A stretch of 64,000 nt of DNA from JANNWF01 sp038205755 (GTDB lineage: Bacteria; Pseudomonadota; Gammaproteobacteria; Xanthomonadales; Xanthomonadaceae): positions 28,493-92,492 of the forward strand of contig JBBRBN010000002.1 of NCBI GenBank assembly GCA_038205755.1, in the 5' to 3' direction. Shown here one piece after another: positions 26,405 through 34,586 of the stretch; positions within the stretch are counted from its first letter, which is position 1, and each line of letters opens with the position of its first letter. The position numbers and the translations under genes were made by a program. The notes beneath the pieces were generated by a model, which had not been told where the DNA came from, made no database searches, and saw only the letters and a program-made list of their open reading frames with translations.

Positions 26405-26420
26405 ACTCGCGCGAGGAGCG
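26391..26420 (-). repeat. Solo terminal repeat related to the MITE family
   Basis: The stretch around GTTTCATGAACTCGCGCGAGGA resembles the complement of the right terminal repeat of copies A-E (GTTTCATGAATTCGCGCGATGA). No second end or body is adjacent. It supplies the final codons and stop of the gene ending at 26404. Apart from this element and copy C, the 444-bp gap 26405-26848 shows nothing that I can support before the ribosome-binding site at 26835-26840. Confidence 0.5.
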
Positions 26421-26525
26421 CGAAGGATAGTGGGCTCTCGAGTGAATTTCCCCGCCAACCTCCCAAGTGCCACGTTCAGCTTGCTCACTTTGGGGTTGTT
26501 CTGGACTCGGAAAACGCCCCTCAAC

Positions 26526-26692
26526 CTTGCCCGCATGTTTCATGAATCTCGCGCGCCCTCGCTTGTCTCTTGTCCGCACAAGGGATTTTCCTCAGTCGGT
26601 CGTATGGCCCGCTACGCCGCTCCTTCGGTAGTCCCTTGTGCGAACAACATCCTGCGCGATCATCGCGCGAATTCATGAAGCATGCGGGCTAG
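26526..26692 (+). mobile_element. MITE-like repeat, copy C
   Basis: Third copy, same orientation. The left end is CCCGCATGTTTCATGAAT flanked by CTTG; the right end is ATTCATGAAGCATGCGGG flanked by CTAG, so one tetramer has probably mutated. The inner stem is CAAGGGA paired with TCCCTTG. An open frame runs through this copy, as it does through D and E, but it is shared repeat sequence rather than a gene. Confidence 0.82.
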
Positions 26693-26848
26693 CAGCCTGT
26701 GGGACGTAGGTCGGCCGGCTGCCAGCGGCACCGATGCGGGCGCCGGAAAAGGGGGCCGAGGAAATCAATAACCTGACTGCAGCCCCTTTGCGCTGCCTAC
26801 CGTCGCCGTGGCACCCTGCCGCCACCGATCATCCTGAGGAGTTTGTAC

Positions 26849-27193
26849 ATGCCGAGAGCGACGCTCGTGTTCGCCGCGCTGCTGATCGCCTTGGGCGTCG
26901 GCGCGTTCCTCTGGTCCGGCAGCCGGACCGCGCTGCTGCCGGCCTACGCCGGCCTCGCGCTCGTGATCCTCGCTGGCCTCGCGCTCGCGTTCGAGGGCGG
27001 GCGGCGGCACCTGATGCACTTCGCCGCCGTCGTTGCGCTGCTTGGCGCGCTGGCCCCGGCCGCGACGCTCGGCATCCGGGCGGCTCAGATGAGCCCGCTC
27101 GCGCTGATGGTCAACATCGGCATGCTCGTGCTCTGCGGCGGGCTGCTCGCACTGATGGTGCGGTCCTTCGTTGCCGCGCGCCGAGCGGCCTGA
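26849..27193 (+). CDS. Small multi-pass membrane protein of unknown function
   Basis: A 114-residue hydrophobic protein with four predicted transmembrane segments (~4-20, 25-42, 55-72, 82-105) separated by short charged loops (EGGRRH, RAAQ). The ATG at 26849 is preceded by TGAGGA with eight-base spacing, which argues for real translation. Leucine is often written CTC here, unlike the CTG-dominated neighbours, which hints at foreign origin. It sits between repeat copy C and a truncated glycosyltransferase. I recall similar small membrane proteins in many proteobacteria but no function. Confidence 0.7.
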   Translation: MPRATLVFAALLIALGVGAFLWSGSRTALLPAYAGLALVILAGLALAFEGGRRHLMHFAAVVALLGALAPAATLGIRAAQMSPLALMVNIGMLVLCGGLLALMVRSFVAARRAA

Positions 27194-27257
27194 CGCCGCG
27201 GCGCGCTTCTGGCGACCCATCGCATGGTCGGGGAAAAAGGCGGCGCCCGGAACAGGT

Positions 27258-27293
27258 GACGGCGGAAACCAACACCTTCCGCCGCCGTCTTTG
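27258..27293 (+). terminator. Hairpin terminator after the small membrane protein gene
   Basis: The arms GACGGCGGAA and TTCCGCCGCCGTC can form a stem with a three-base bulge. It is followed by TTTG and lies 65 bp after the stop at 27193. This is the best rho-independent candidate in this part of the window. Confidence 0.5.
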
Positions 27294-27330
27294 CGCGCTG
27301 CGAACGGTCCTGGGGTCAGGGGCTTTGCGG

Positions 27331-27621
27331 TCAGGTGCAGCGGGACCTGATCAGGAGCGTGGTGAGAGAACCTGGTTCGATTCTGGAGCCTGATCGCCGC
27401 ATGACGCCGCGTTTCATCAGACGGTCTTCCGGATCGAAGAACAGCGTGCGCGCCGGCACGCGCAGCACTTCGAACGGCTCGTCGGCCGCCTGCGCGTACT
27501 CGGGCGCCACCAGCGTCACCGCGTGGCCGCGTTCGTGCAGCCAGCGTGCAGCGGTGCGGATTGAGGTGGATACGCCGTTGACGCGCGGGAAATAGACGTC
27601 GCTCAGCATGAGGATGTTCAT
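27331..27621 (-). pseudogene. Truncated GT4 glycosyltransferase (N-terminal remnant)
   Basis: The first ~80 residues match the N-terminus of family-4 glycosyltransferases (MNILMLSDVYFPRVNGVSTS, RGHAVTLVAPEY, FFDPEDRLMKR). Intact members are about 380-420 residues, but here homology stops near residue 80. About 15 unrelated residues and a stop codon follow, so the acceptor remainder and the whole nucleotide-sugar domain are missing. The break lies next to the atypical small membrane protein gene. Upstream, 27730-27830 on the minus strand has a short open stretch ending in AAAHRDELLVVPAR that may be the tail of another lost gene. Confidence 0.75.
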
Positions 27622-27840
27622 GCGCACGAGCATCGCCGCCAAAGATTGCGGCAGTGCGACGAGATTCGGAAAATCGGCGCGCGCATGAATGACAAGCTGG
27701 GCGCTCCCAGTTCAGCGAGCCGGAACGACGAGCAGCTCGTCGCGATGAGCCGCCGCGAACTCCGCAAACGTGATCGCTGCCCGGGACGCGGCCAGGCCGC
27801 AGAAAGCCTTTGCCGGCTGGCGCGGCAGTCAGGCCCGAGG

Positions 27841-28512
27841 TCAGCTCAGCAGATCGTAAGGACCGCCCTTTGCCAGCGCCCGCAGGTAGGCCGGGCGGGC
27901 GTGAATGGCATCCAGAAAGCGCTGCAGATTCGGCCGCTTCTTGAAGCCCATGCGGGCGCCTGCGGCTTCCACCGGAAAGCTCATCTGGACGTCGGCGGCG
28001 CTGAACGTGCGGCCGCCGAACCAGGGGGTCTCGGCCAGCTCCGATTCGAGGTAGTCAAAGTGCAGCTTGAGCTGCGGGTTGACGAAGCTGCTCAGCACTT
28101 TGTTGGCGATTCCGCGGGCGACCGGGCGGATGAAGAACGGCATCGGCGCGGTCTTCAGCTTGGAGAAGATCAGCGTCAGCAGCAGTGGCGGCATCGCCGA
28201 GCCTTCCGCGTAATGCAGCCAGTAGTTGAAGCGCACCCGCGCCTTGGCGTCGGGTGCGGGAGAGCGCGTGCGCTCGGGATCGTAGTGGTCGACCAGGTAT
28301 TCGACGATCGCGCCGGACTCCGCCAGCACCAGGCCATCAACCTCGACCAGCGGCGACTTGCCCAGCGGGTGCAGCTTCTTCAGCGCCGGCGGCGCCAGCA
28401 TGCTTACCGGGTCGCGCTCGTAGCGGATCACCTCGTACTCCAGCCCGAGCTCCTCCAACAGCCACAGGATGCGCTGCGAGCGCGAATTGTTCAGATGGTG
28501 GACTCGGATCAT
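27841..28512 (-). CDS. Glutathione S-transferase family protein
   Basis: A 223-residue GST. The thioredoxin-fold N-terminus reads MIRVHHLNNSRSQRILWLLEELGLEYEVI with the Ser-Arg-Ser-Gln-Arg active-site region. It is followed by LHPLGKSPLVEVDGLVLAESGAIVEYL, which carries the cis-Pro and the glutathione-binding Glu-Ser. The C-terminal part is all-helical (SAADVQMSFPVEA). The ATG at 28512 gives the standard start; the longer frame runs into repeat copy D. It probably conjugates glutathione to electrophiles or reduces peroxides. No substrate can be inferred. Confidence 0.9.
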   Translation of the reverse strand: MIRVHHLNNSRSQRILWLLEELGLEYEVIRYERDPVSMLAPPALKKLHPLGKSPLVEVDGLVLAESGAIVEYLVDHYDPERTRSPAPDAKARVRFNYWLHYAEGSAMPPLLLTLIFSKLKTAPMPFFIRPVARGIANKVLSSFVNPQLKLHFDYLESELAETPWFGGRTFSAADVQMSFPVEAAGARMGFKKRPNLQRFLDAIHARPAYLRALAKGGPYDLLS

Positions 28513-28572
28513 GTCGAAGCTCGATAAGGAGTGGGATGCAGCATGATGGGGCGCGCGGCGCGGCGCGGCCAT

Positions 28573-28740
28573 CCCGCCCGCACATTTCATGAATCTCACG
28601 CGCCCTCGTTTGTCGCTTGTCCGCACCGGAGACTGTCCTCAGTCGGTCGTATGGCCCGATACGGCGCTCCTTCGGAAAATCTCCCGTGCGAACTACACCC
28701 TGCGCGGTCATCGCGCGAATTCATGAAACATGCGGACTAG
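28573..28740 (+). mobile_element. MITE-like repeat, copy D
   Basis: Fourth copy, same orientation. The left end CCCGCACATTTCATGAAT lacks a clear CTAG-type tetramer; the right end ATTCATGAAACATGCGGA is followed by CTAG. The inner stem CGGAGA/TCTCCC differs from the other copies yet still mostly pairs. The right junction creates TAGAAT (28738-28743), a -10-like hexamer 19 bp before the rsmC start. Confidence 0.8.
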
Positions 28741-28761
28741 AATGCGCGTCCACTCACTCTG

Positions 28762-29844
28762 GTGCATCCCCACGTGTCCGCCGATCCCGCACTTGAAACC
28801 CTGTTGCTGCCGATTTCCGAGCGGCGGCTGCGCTGGCCGACGGAGGGTGGTGCGCTGTTCCTGCGGGCACGAGATGGCTGGCCGCTGCACCGCCAGCCCT
28901 TGCCAGGGCTGCGCTGCGAGCAGCCGTTCAAGCCGGAGGTCGATGCGCTGCTGCGCTCCGGCATCGAGGTCGCAGCCAGCGTCGAGGCCGATGCGCGCTT
29001 TCCGCTGATCCTGCTGCTGCCGCCGCGGCAGCGCGATGAGGCGCGGGCGCTGTACGCGCAGGCGCTGGCGCGGCTGAGTCCCGGCGGCGTGCTGCTGGCC
29101 TGCCAGTCCAATGATGAGGGCGCCCGATCCAGCGAAGCCGATCTGACCCGGCTGGCCGGGCCGCTGATGGTCCTGTGCAAGCACAAGTGCCGGGTGTTCT
29201 GGACCCGGCCGGGGTCACCGGCAGATGTCGACCTGCTGGAGCAATGGCGCACGCTGGATGCGCCGCGACCAATCATGGATGGCCGCTTTGTCAGTCGCCC
29301 GGGCGTATTCGCCTGGGACCGCGCGGATGCGGCGTCGAACCTGCTGGCTGAGCATCTGCCGACCGACCTTTGCGGGCGGGCTGCCGATCTGGGGGCGGGT
29401 TACGGGTACCTGTCCTCCGAGCTGCTGCGGCGCTGTCCCGGCGTTACCTCGCTGGATGCGTTTGAGGCTGACGCGCGAGCGCTGGCGTTGGCCGAGCGAA
29501 ACCTGGCCGGCTTCGCGTCGCACGCCACGTTGGGCTTTCATTGGCACGATGTGACCTGCGGGTTGGCGCAGCGCTACCACGTCATCGTCAGCAATCCGCC
29601 GTTCCACGCGCAGCAAGGTGAGGCGCGTCCCGACATCGGACGCCGCTTCATCAGTGCGGCCGCCGATGCGCTGCTGCCGGGCGGTCGGCTGTTTCTGGTC
29701 GCCAACCGCCATTTGCCCTATGAGGCGGTGCTGGACAGCGGCTTTGCCGAGGCCAGGGCGCTGACTCAGCAGCACGGCTTCAAGGTGATCGAGGCGATCA
29801 AGTCGGCTGCCGCGCCAAAGCCCGCCGCGCCGGCGCGGCGATGA
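28762..29844 (+). CDS. rsmC: 16S rRNA (guanine1207-N2)-methyltransferase RsmC-like
   Basis: A 360-residue two-domain methyltransferase. A degenerate N-terminal domain is followed by a C-terminal catalytic domain with RAADLGAGYGYLSSELLRR (SAM site) and the adenine/guanine N-methyltransferase motif NPPFHAQQGE. The HKCRVFWTR segment linking the domains is typical of RsmC. The enzyme methylates G1207 of 16S rRNA in 30S subunits. It probably starts at GTG 28762, or at GTG 28774. It overlaps rsuA by four bases, forming a small rRNA-modification operon directly downstream of repeat copy D. Confidence 0.85.
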   Translation: MHPHVSADPALETLLLPISERRLRWPTEGGALFLRARDGWPLHRQPLPGLRCEQPFKPEVDALLRSGIEVAASVEADARFPLILLLPPRQRDEARALYAQALARLSPGGVLLACQSNDEGARSSEADLTRLAGPLMVLCKHKCRVFWTRPGSPADVDLLEQWRTLDAPRPIMDGRFVSRPGVFAWDRADAASNLLAEHLPTDLCGRAADLGAGYGYLSSELLRRCPGVTSLDAFEADARALALAERNLAGFASHATLGFHWHDVTCGLAQRYHVIVSNPPFHAQQGEARPDIGRRFISAAADALLPGGRLFLVANRHLPYEAVLDSGFAEARALTQQHGFKVIEAIKSAAAPKPAAPARR

Positions 29845-30602
29845 AGCTGCTCAAGCGGATTGCCAATCTGGGCTATGGCAGCCGTTCACAGGTGTCGGCG
29901 CTGTTCCGACACGGGTTGATCACCGACGCTGTTGGCGATGTGCTGTATGCCGACGATGTGATCGACCCGGCGCAGGTGCGCGTCGAAGGCGAGCCGCTCG
30001 ACCCGCCGCCCGGACTGTTGCTCATGCTGAACAAGCCGGCCGGCTTTACCTGTTCGCACAAGGATCACGGACGGCTGATCTACGACCTGCTGCCGCCGCG
30101 CTATCGGCTGCGCAACCCCGCGCTGTCGAGCGTCGGTCGACTGGATCGCGACACCAGTGGGTTGCTGCTGCTGACCGACGACGGCCAGCTGCTGCACCGG
30201 ATCGTTGCGCCGCGGTCGAAGCTGTCGAAGGTTTACGAGGTCACCCTGGCCGCCGACCTGCGCGGCGATGAGGCGGCGCTGTTCGCCAGCGGCAGCCTGC
30301 TGCTGGAGTCGGAACAAACGCCGCTGCTGCCGGCCGAGCTGGAGGTGGTTGGTCCTCGGCAAGTCAGACTGACCCTTCACGAGGGACGCTATCACCAGGT
30401 GCGGCGGATGTTTGCCGCAGTTGGCAACCACGTCGAAGCGCTGCATCGCAGCTGCATGGGCGGTCTGGACCTGGGTACGCTGGCGGTCGGCGAGTGGCGC
30501 TTCTGTGGTGAGGCAGCGAAGGCCAGGCTGTTCGGGCGGGGCGATCAATTGGCGTCAGGCGCCGAGTCAGCCCAGCCGGGTGGGGAAGTCAGCGCCTCGT
30601 GA
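29841..30602 (+). CDS. rsuA: 16S rRNA pseudouridine(516) synthase RsuA-type
   Basis: A 253-residue RsuA-family pseudouridine synthase. The N-terminal S4-like region (KRIANLGYGSRSQVSALFRHGLI) is followed by LLLMLNKPAGFTCSHKD. The catalytic block GRLDRDTSGLLLLTDDG carries the essential Asp, and YHQVRRMFAAVGNHVEALHR is the family's C-terminal motif. It isomerises U516 of 16S rRNA. The ATGA overlap with rsmC implies coupled translation. The C-terminal ~25 residues are variable. Confidence 0.92.
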   Translation: MKLLKRIANLGYGSRSQVSALFRHGLITDAVGDVLYADDVIDPAQVRVEGEPLDPPPGLLLMLNKPAGFTCSHKDHGRLIYDLLPPRYRLRNPALSSVGRLDRDTSGLLLLTDDGQLLHRIVAPRSKLSKVYEVTLAADLRGDEAALFASGSLLLESEQTPLLPAELEVVGPRQVRLTLHEGRYHQVRRMFAAVGNHVEALHRSCMGGLDLGTLAVGEWRFCGEAAKARLFGRGDQLASGAESAQPGGEVSAS

Positions 30603-30639
30603 TGCACGACCCGCCGCGCCGCGTGTCCCGCCCGCGCGC

Positions 30640-31236
30640 TCAGGGCTCGGCGCGGTAGTGCTCCTCGAGCACCCGGAGGTGTGCGCCGCGCGCCGGATCG
30701 TCGCACTGGATATTGGTGACGCCGTACCAGGTTGCGCGCAGCGCGCTGCGGTTGGCGAGCGTCAGGCCTTTACCCTGCAGACGCTGCAGCGTGTCTCCCG
30801 AGGCCGGGTCATGCAGTGAAGCATTGAGGCTGCAGCTGGCCTGCGGATAGCAGCGCACGCTGACCCGCAGTTCCAACACCGGAGCGCGATCAAGCACGGA
30901 TCGGGGCAAGGCGACGCAGAACGGCAGGCGCGACGCATAGGGATCGCCCCAACCGAACTGCTCGATGGCGAACTCGATCTGGCTGTCGTCGGGGTCGGCC
31001 GGGCACAGCGGGTGCACCCCGGGGTTGAACGTGTCGATGGCCACGCCAATGCCGCCGCCTAGCCCGTGCGGCAGGGCGAAGCTGCCGTCTTCAGCAAACG
31101 CCTGTGCGCCGGCCAGCAGCGCGACAGCCACGTGCTCGGAGCTGTCGCGAAGCAGTGACTCGGCAGCGATCTCCACCCGAACGCGCTGCTCTTCCCACTG
31201 CAACGGCGGCGTCGGACGCTGGGCGGCAGAGCTCAT
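30640..31236 (-). CDS. Hypothetical protein
   Basis: A 198-residue acidic protein with no recognised domain. It has no signal peptide or membrane segment. Readable features are a well-formed globular composition, LGGGIGVAIDTFNPGVHP, and several cysteines (PLCPA, RCYPQASCSL, IQCDD). The ATG at 31236 is chosen over the frame start at 31278 for lack of conserved-looking leader. It converges on rsuA and is followed upstream by ~230 bp without a supported gene before the TerB-like gene. Confidence 0.5.
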   Translation of the reverse strand: MSSAAQRPTPPLQWEEQRVRVEIAAESLLRDSSEHVAVALLAGAQAFAEDGSFALPHGLGGGIGVAIDTFNPGVHPLCPADPDDSQIEFAIEQFGWGDPYASRLPFCVALPRSVLDRAPVLELRVSVRCYPQASCSLNASLHDPASGDTLQRLQGKGLTLANRSALRATWYGVTNIQCDDPARGAHLRVLEEHYRAEP

Positions 31237-31465
31237 CTGAGAGTCACCGCACTCGAAGGGCTCGCACGGCGCAAACATCGAAAAGCGCTGGGCGTGGGCT
31301 GGCGGTGTCCGCCAGAGCGCACGCGAACACGGCAGTCAACGGCAGGCAGAGTCAGGTCCTGAAAGGTGGTGCGGGCCATGGAGCCAGCGGAACAGCAGGC
31401 CGTGCCGGTTCGGATCGCCTGAGGGCACGGGAGTTCCCCCGGCGACGTGGCGCCGACTGCCTGTT

Positions 31466-31714
31466 TCAGGTGCCCGCAAACCCGAGCTTGCCACTGAGTT
31501 CCGCCAGCCGCGCCTTCATCGCGGCGTCGACTTCGTCGGGCTGGATCTTCTGGATGATTGATCGCAGCACCCGCACCTCGTTGGCGTCGAACTTGCCATC
31601 GCGCTCGGCAATCGCGATCAGCTTGCCGAGTTCGTCGGCATCGAGCCGGCCATCGTTGGCGAAACAGTTGATCGACTTGAAGGACAGCTCAAGATAGTCG
31701 CGGCTCTCGCTCAT
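31466..31714 (-). CDS. Small TerB-like / EF-hand-like protein
   Basis: An 82-residue protein with two repeated acidic helix-loop motifs, NDGRLDADELGKLIAIAERDG and DGKFDANEVRVLRSII. This pattern resembles the TerB fold of tellurite-resistance proteins or paired EF-hand loops. No signal peptide is present, so it is probably cytosolic. The gene starts just 10 bp upstream of the M28 peptidase stop on the plus-coordinate side and is transcribed in the same direction as that gene. Divalent-metal sensing is a reasonable guess from the Asp-rich loops, but is inference. Confidence 0.6.
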   Translation of the reverse strand: MSESRDYLELSFKSINCFANDGRLDADELGKLIAIAERDGKFDANEVRVLRSIIQKIQPDEVDAAMKARLAELSGKLGFAGT

Positions 31715-31724
31715 TTCCTACGTC

Positions 31725-33461
31725 CTATGGTTGTCTTGCGGGTTGGCGGGAATCGGCGCTGGCGTCGCGGGCAGCCTTGAAGGCGTTGCCCTCATACCAG
31801 TTGGGCCACTGGTTGCCGCTGGCCAGCTGATTGCCGAGCTGGTACACCGCCAGCAGGTCTTCGACCAAGCCGCTCATGTCCCAGGACGGATCGAACGCGT
31901 CGCCTGGCTGGTGGTAGCGCGAGCGGATGTACTCGGCCTGTGCCTCGATGCCGTAGGTTTCGCCCTTCTCGAAGTGATCGGCGCCGCCCTTCGCATACAG
32001 CGCCGGCACGCCGGCCTTGGCGAAGTTGAAATGGTCGGAGCGGAAGAAGAAGCCCTTCTCGGGCGCCGATTCCGGCCGCAGAATGCGGCTCTGGCGCTCG
32101 GCGATCGGCCGCAGAATGTCTTCCAGCTCGGAGTTGCCAAAGCCGATCACGGTCAGGTCGCGGGTGCGGCCAATCACGGGCAGCGCATCCAGGTTGACGA
32201 CTGCCACGGTCTTATCCAGCGCGATGCTGGGGTGCGCCACGTAGTACTTGGACCCGAGCAGGCCGGACTCCTCCAGCGTCACGGCGACAAACAGCACTGA
32301 ACGCTCCGGCGGCGTTTCGCGCGTCACGAAGCGTTCGGCGATCTCCAGCACGCCGGCCACCCCGGTGGCATTGTCGACCGCGCCATTGAAGATGGTGTCG
32401 CCCTCCAGCGTGGGGTCGATGCCCAGATGGTCCCAGTGGGCCACGTAGATCACCGCCTCGTCGGGCCGCGCGCTGCCCGGCAGCAAACCCAGCACGTTGC
32501 GGGATTCGCCCCGGCTGATTTCACTCTTCACGGTGACGCTCATGCTGGTTGCCAGCGGCACTGGCGCGAAGCCAGGCGTGCTGGCTGCCTTGCGCAGCTC
32601 CGCAAAATCCAGCCCGGCGCGCTCGAACAGCGCGCTGGCGGCCTCAGCGGTCAGCCAGCCCTGGACGGGCAGGCGGGGTGACGGGTCCTCACTGGCGGGC
32701 AGATCGAACTGCGCTCCGCTCCAGCCGTTGGCGATCACTTCCCAACCGTAGCCGGCGCCTTCGGTATCGTGAATGATCAGCGCCGCCGCAGCGCCCTGCC
32801 GGGCTGCCTCTTCGTACTTGTACGTCCAGCGGCCGTAGTAGGTCATCCGCTTGCCGAGGAACAGGTTCTCATCACCGACGTGGAAGCCGGGATCGTTGAC
32901 CAGGATCACGACCGTTTTGCCGCGGACGTCCACGCTGTAGTCGTTCCAGTTCGACTCCGGGGAATTCACGCCATAGCCGACGAACAGCAGCTCGCTGTTT
33001 TCGATGTTGACCTCCGCCTGGCCGGTCGAGGTGCCGATCACCATGTCGCGCCCGACGCCCAGCGTCTGACTCCCCTGGGCGTCGCGCAGCGTCAGCTCGG
33101 TGGTTGGATCAATACGGGTCTGGACCATCGGCACGGTCTGCGTGTAGCTGTCGCCGTTGCCAGGCTGCAGGCCCAGGCGCTTGAACTGGCTGACGATGTA
33201 TTCGACCGTCAGCTGCTCGCCAACGCCGCCCGGCGCGCGGCCTTCGAACGCATCCGAGGCGAGCACCTGGACGTGTTGGGCGATGTCTTCGGCCGAGATA
33301 TCCGGCCCGAAGGTGTAGTCGGCGGCGGCCGTTGGGGCGCTGGTTGCAGCAGCCGGCGCCGCCGATTCGGCGACCGGCGGCGTGTCGGGCTGGCACCCGG
33401 CCAGCAGCGTGACGAGCAGTGCCGCTGCGGTGCGGGCGAGGAGGGTGCGGGTTGCATGCAT
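31725..33461 (-). CDS. M28-family metallopeptidase lipoprotein
   Basis: A 578-residue protein with a lipoprotein signal (LLVTLLAGC, lipidation Cys ~22), an Ala/Pro spacer, a protease-associated (PA) insert around GKTVVILVNDPGF, and an M28 catalytic domain. The di-zinc residues are visible in VAHWDHLGI, FNGAVDNATG, VTLEESGLLGS and the later SDHFNFAK. Such enzymes are exported aminopeptidases acting on peptides. The ATG at 33461 is chosen because it begins the signal peptide; the longer frame overlaps the next gene. It is likely attached to the periplasmic face of a membrane. Confidence 0.9.
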   Translation of the reverse strand: MHATRTLLARTAAALLVTLLAGCQPDTPPVAESAAPAAATSAPTAAADYTFGPDISAEDIAQHVQVLASDAFEGRAPGGVGEQLTVEYIVSQFKRLGLQPGNGDSYTQTVPMVQTRIDPTTELTLRDAQGSQTLGVGRDMVIGTSTGQAEVNIENSELLFVGYGVNSPESNWNDYSVDVRGKTVVILVNDPGFHVGDENLFLGKRMTYYGRWTYKYEEAARQGAAAALIIHDTEGAGYGWEVIANGWSGAQFDLPASEDPSPRLPVQGWLTAEAASALFERAGLDFAELRKAASTPGFAPVPLATSMSVTVKSEISRGESRNVLGLLPGSARPDEAVIYVAHWDHLGIDPTLEGDTIFNGAVDNATGVAGVLEIAERFVTRETPPERSVLFVAVTLEESGLLGSKYYVAHPSIALDKTVAVVNLDALPVIGRTRDLTVIGFGNSELEDILRPIAERQSRILRPESAPEKGFFFRSDHFNFAKAGVPALYAKGGADHFEKGETYGIEAQAEYIRSRYHQPGDAFDPSWDMSGLVEDLLAVYQLGNQLASGNQWPNWYEGNAFKAARDASADSRQPARQP

Positions 33462-33606
33462 GTCGAATCGGATCCAGCGGTCGAACCCCTGATTGTAGCC
33501 ACCCGCCGCCCACCGCGTCGCGGCGGCCGCACGACAGTGCGGCTTGACGTCGTTCCGGGGATCGGCAGACCGCGTCGTTGGGGTCTGCCGACAGCGACCT
33601 GACCGA

Positions 33607-34281
33607 TCAGTTGCTGCGCTCGATCTCGAGCGGTTGCGCCTTGGCTCCGCGGACGGCGCCGATCTTTGCGCTGGGGTCAACCCGCAGGTCGACCTCGCGC
33701 TCAAACACCAGCTCACCTTCAACCACGCTGTTGGCGCCAATCACGACCCGCGGCACGCGCGGCGTTGAGCTGTTGAACCACCCGGTGGACGGCTTCTGAA
33801 CCAGAATGCCGCCACGGACATGACTGCCGTTGAGTATGTCGATGTCGCCGTTGACCGTCTCGATGCCGCGCCCGACCTGCGCCGCGTCGAGCCGGATGCT
33901 GCCGTTGACGGTGCTCACCTGGCCGCCAACTGAACTGCCGGCATCCAGCGAGATCGCGCCGTTGACGGTCTCGGCGTCGCCATCGATGCGTGCGGACCGA
34001 CCGGCGCTGATGCCGCCATTGACGGTTTCGGCATCGCCAAGCTGCGCACGCTCGCCAATGGCGATGCTGCCGTTCACGGTTTCGGCGCTGCCCGCAACCA
34101 CGTCAGGGGCGACGTTGATGCTGCCGTTGACGGTCTCGAGGTCGCCATACTCGACGCCCGCTTCGGTTCGGATTGCGCCGTTGACCTTGTCGATATCCAC
34201 CGGGGCAGCGGCCGACGGCAGCGGCTGCAGGGCGCCAACGACAAGGACGGCGGCAATGGCGAAAGAGCGGATGGGTGACAT
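33607..34281 (-). CDS. Secreted ETVNG-repeat protein
   Basis: A 224-residue protein with a Sec signal peptide (MSPIRSFAIAAVLVVGALQPLPSAAA). At least seven repeats of the form VNG-[AGS/DI]-I spaced about 17-20 residues follow (VNGAIRTE, ETVNGSINV, ETVNGSIAI, ETVNGGISA, ETVNGAISL, STVNGSIRL, ETVNGDIDI). The regular spacing predicts a beta-solenoid resembling DUF4097/bactofilin-like proteins. The C-terminal ~70 residues are charged and non-repetitive. The function is unknown; an exported structural or binding role is inferred. The start at 34281 is set by the signal peptide. Confidence 0.75.
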   Translation of the reverse strand: MSPIRSFAIAAVLVVGALQPLPSAAAPVDIDKVNGAIRTEAGVEYGDLETVNGSINVAPDVVAGSAETVNGSIAIGERAQLGDAETVNGGISAGRSARIDGDAETVNGAISLDAGSSVGGQVSTVNGSIRLDAAQVGRGIETVNGDIDILNGSHVRGGILVQKPSTGWFNSSTPRVPRVVIGANSVVEGELVFEREVDLRVDPSAKIGAVRGAKAQPLEIERSN

Positions 34282-34385
34282 GGGGTTCTCCAGGTGGGCG
34301 AAAGAAGATGATCGGAAGCTTGGATGCGCGGTCGCGGCAAAGGGTTTAACCCGCTGGACAGCCGCAGCGCATGCGCTGGCAGGGG

Positions 34386-34553
34386 CTAACCCGCCTATCT
34401 CATGAATCTCATACGCCCTCGCTTGTCTCTTGTCCGCGCAAGGGATTTTCCTCAGTCGGTCGTATGGCCCGATACGACGCTCCTTCGGAAAATCCCTTGT
34501 GCGAACACTATCCTGCGCGATCATCGAGCGAATTCATGAAACATGCGGGCTAG
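34386..34553 (+). mobile_element. MITE-like repeat, copy E
   Basis: Fifth copy, same orientation. The left end is flanked by CTAA and the right by CTAG. The inner stem is CAAGGGA (34439-34445) paired with TCCCTTG (34493-34499), extended by ATTTTCC/GGAAAAT. The right junction forms TAGAAT at 34551-34556, a -10-like hexamer about 30 bp before the gpmI start. Together with 34282-34385, where I see nothing, it fills the 305-bp gap. Confidence 0.85.
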
Positions 34554-34586
34554 AATCGGACTCTTGACGCCGAGCCGGAGCCCAAC

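Noticed and set aside
26526..26690. Open frames inside MITE copies C, D and E that translate to similar peptides (FSSVGRMARY-type)
   Set aside because: The similarity is just the shared repeat DNA; copies A and B have stops in the same frame, starts are not conserved and no ribosome-binding site is present.
31104..31697. Plus-strand frame across 31104-31697
   Set aside because: Ser/Arg-rich with no conserved-looking segment, and it overlaps the TerB-like gene whose product has a clear repeated motif.
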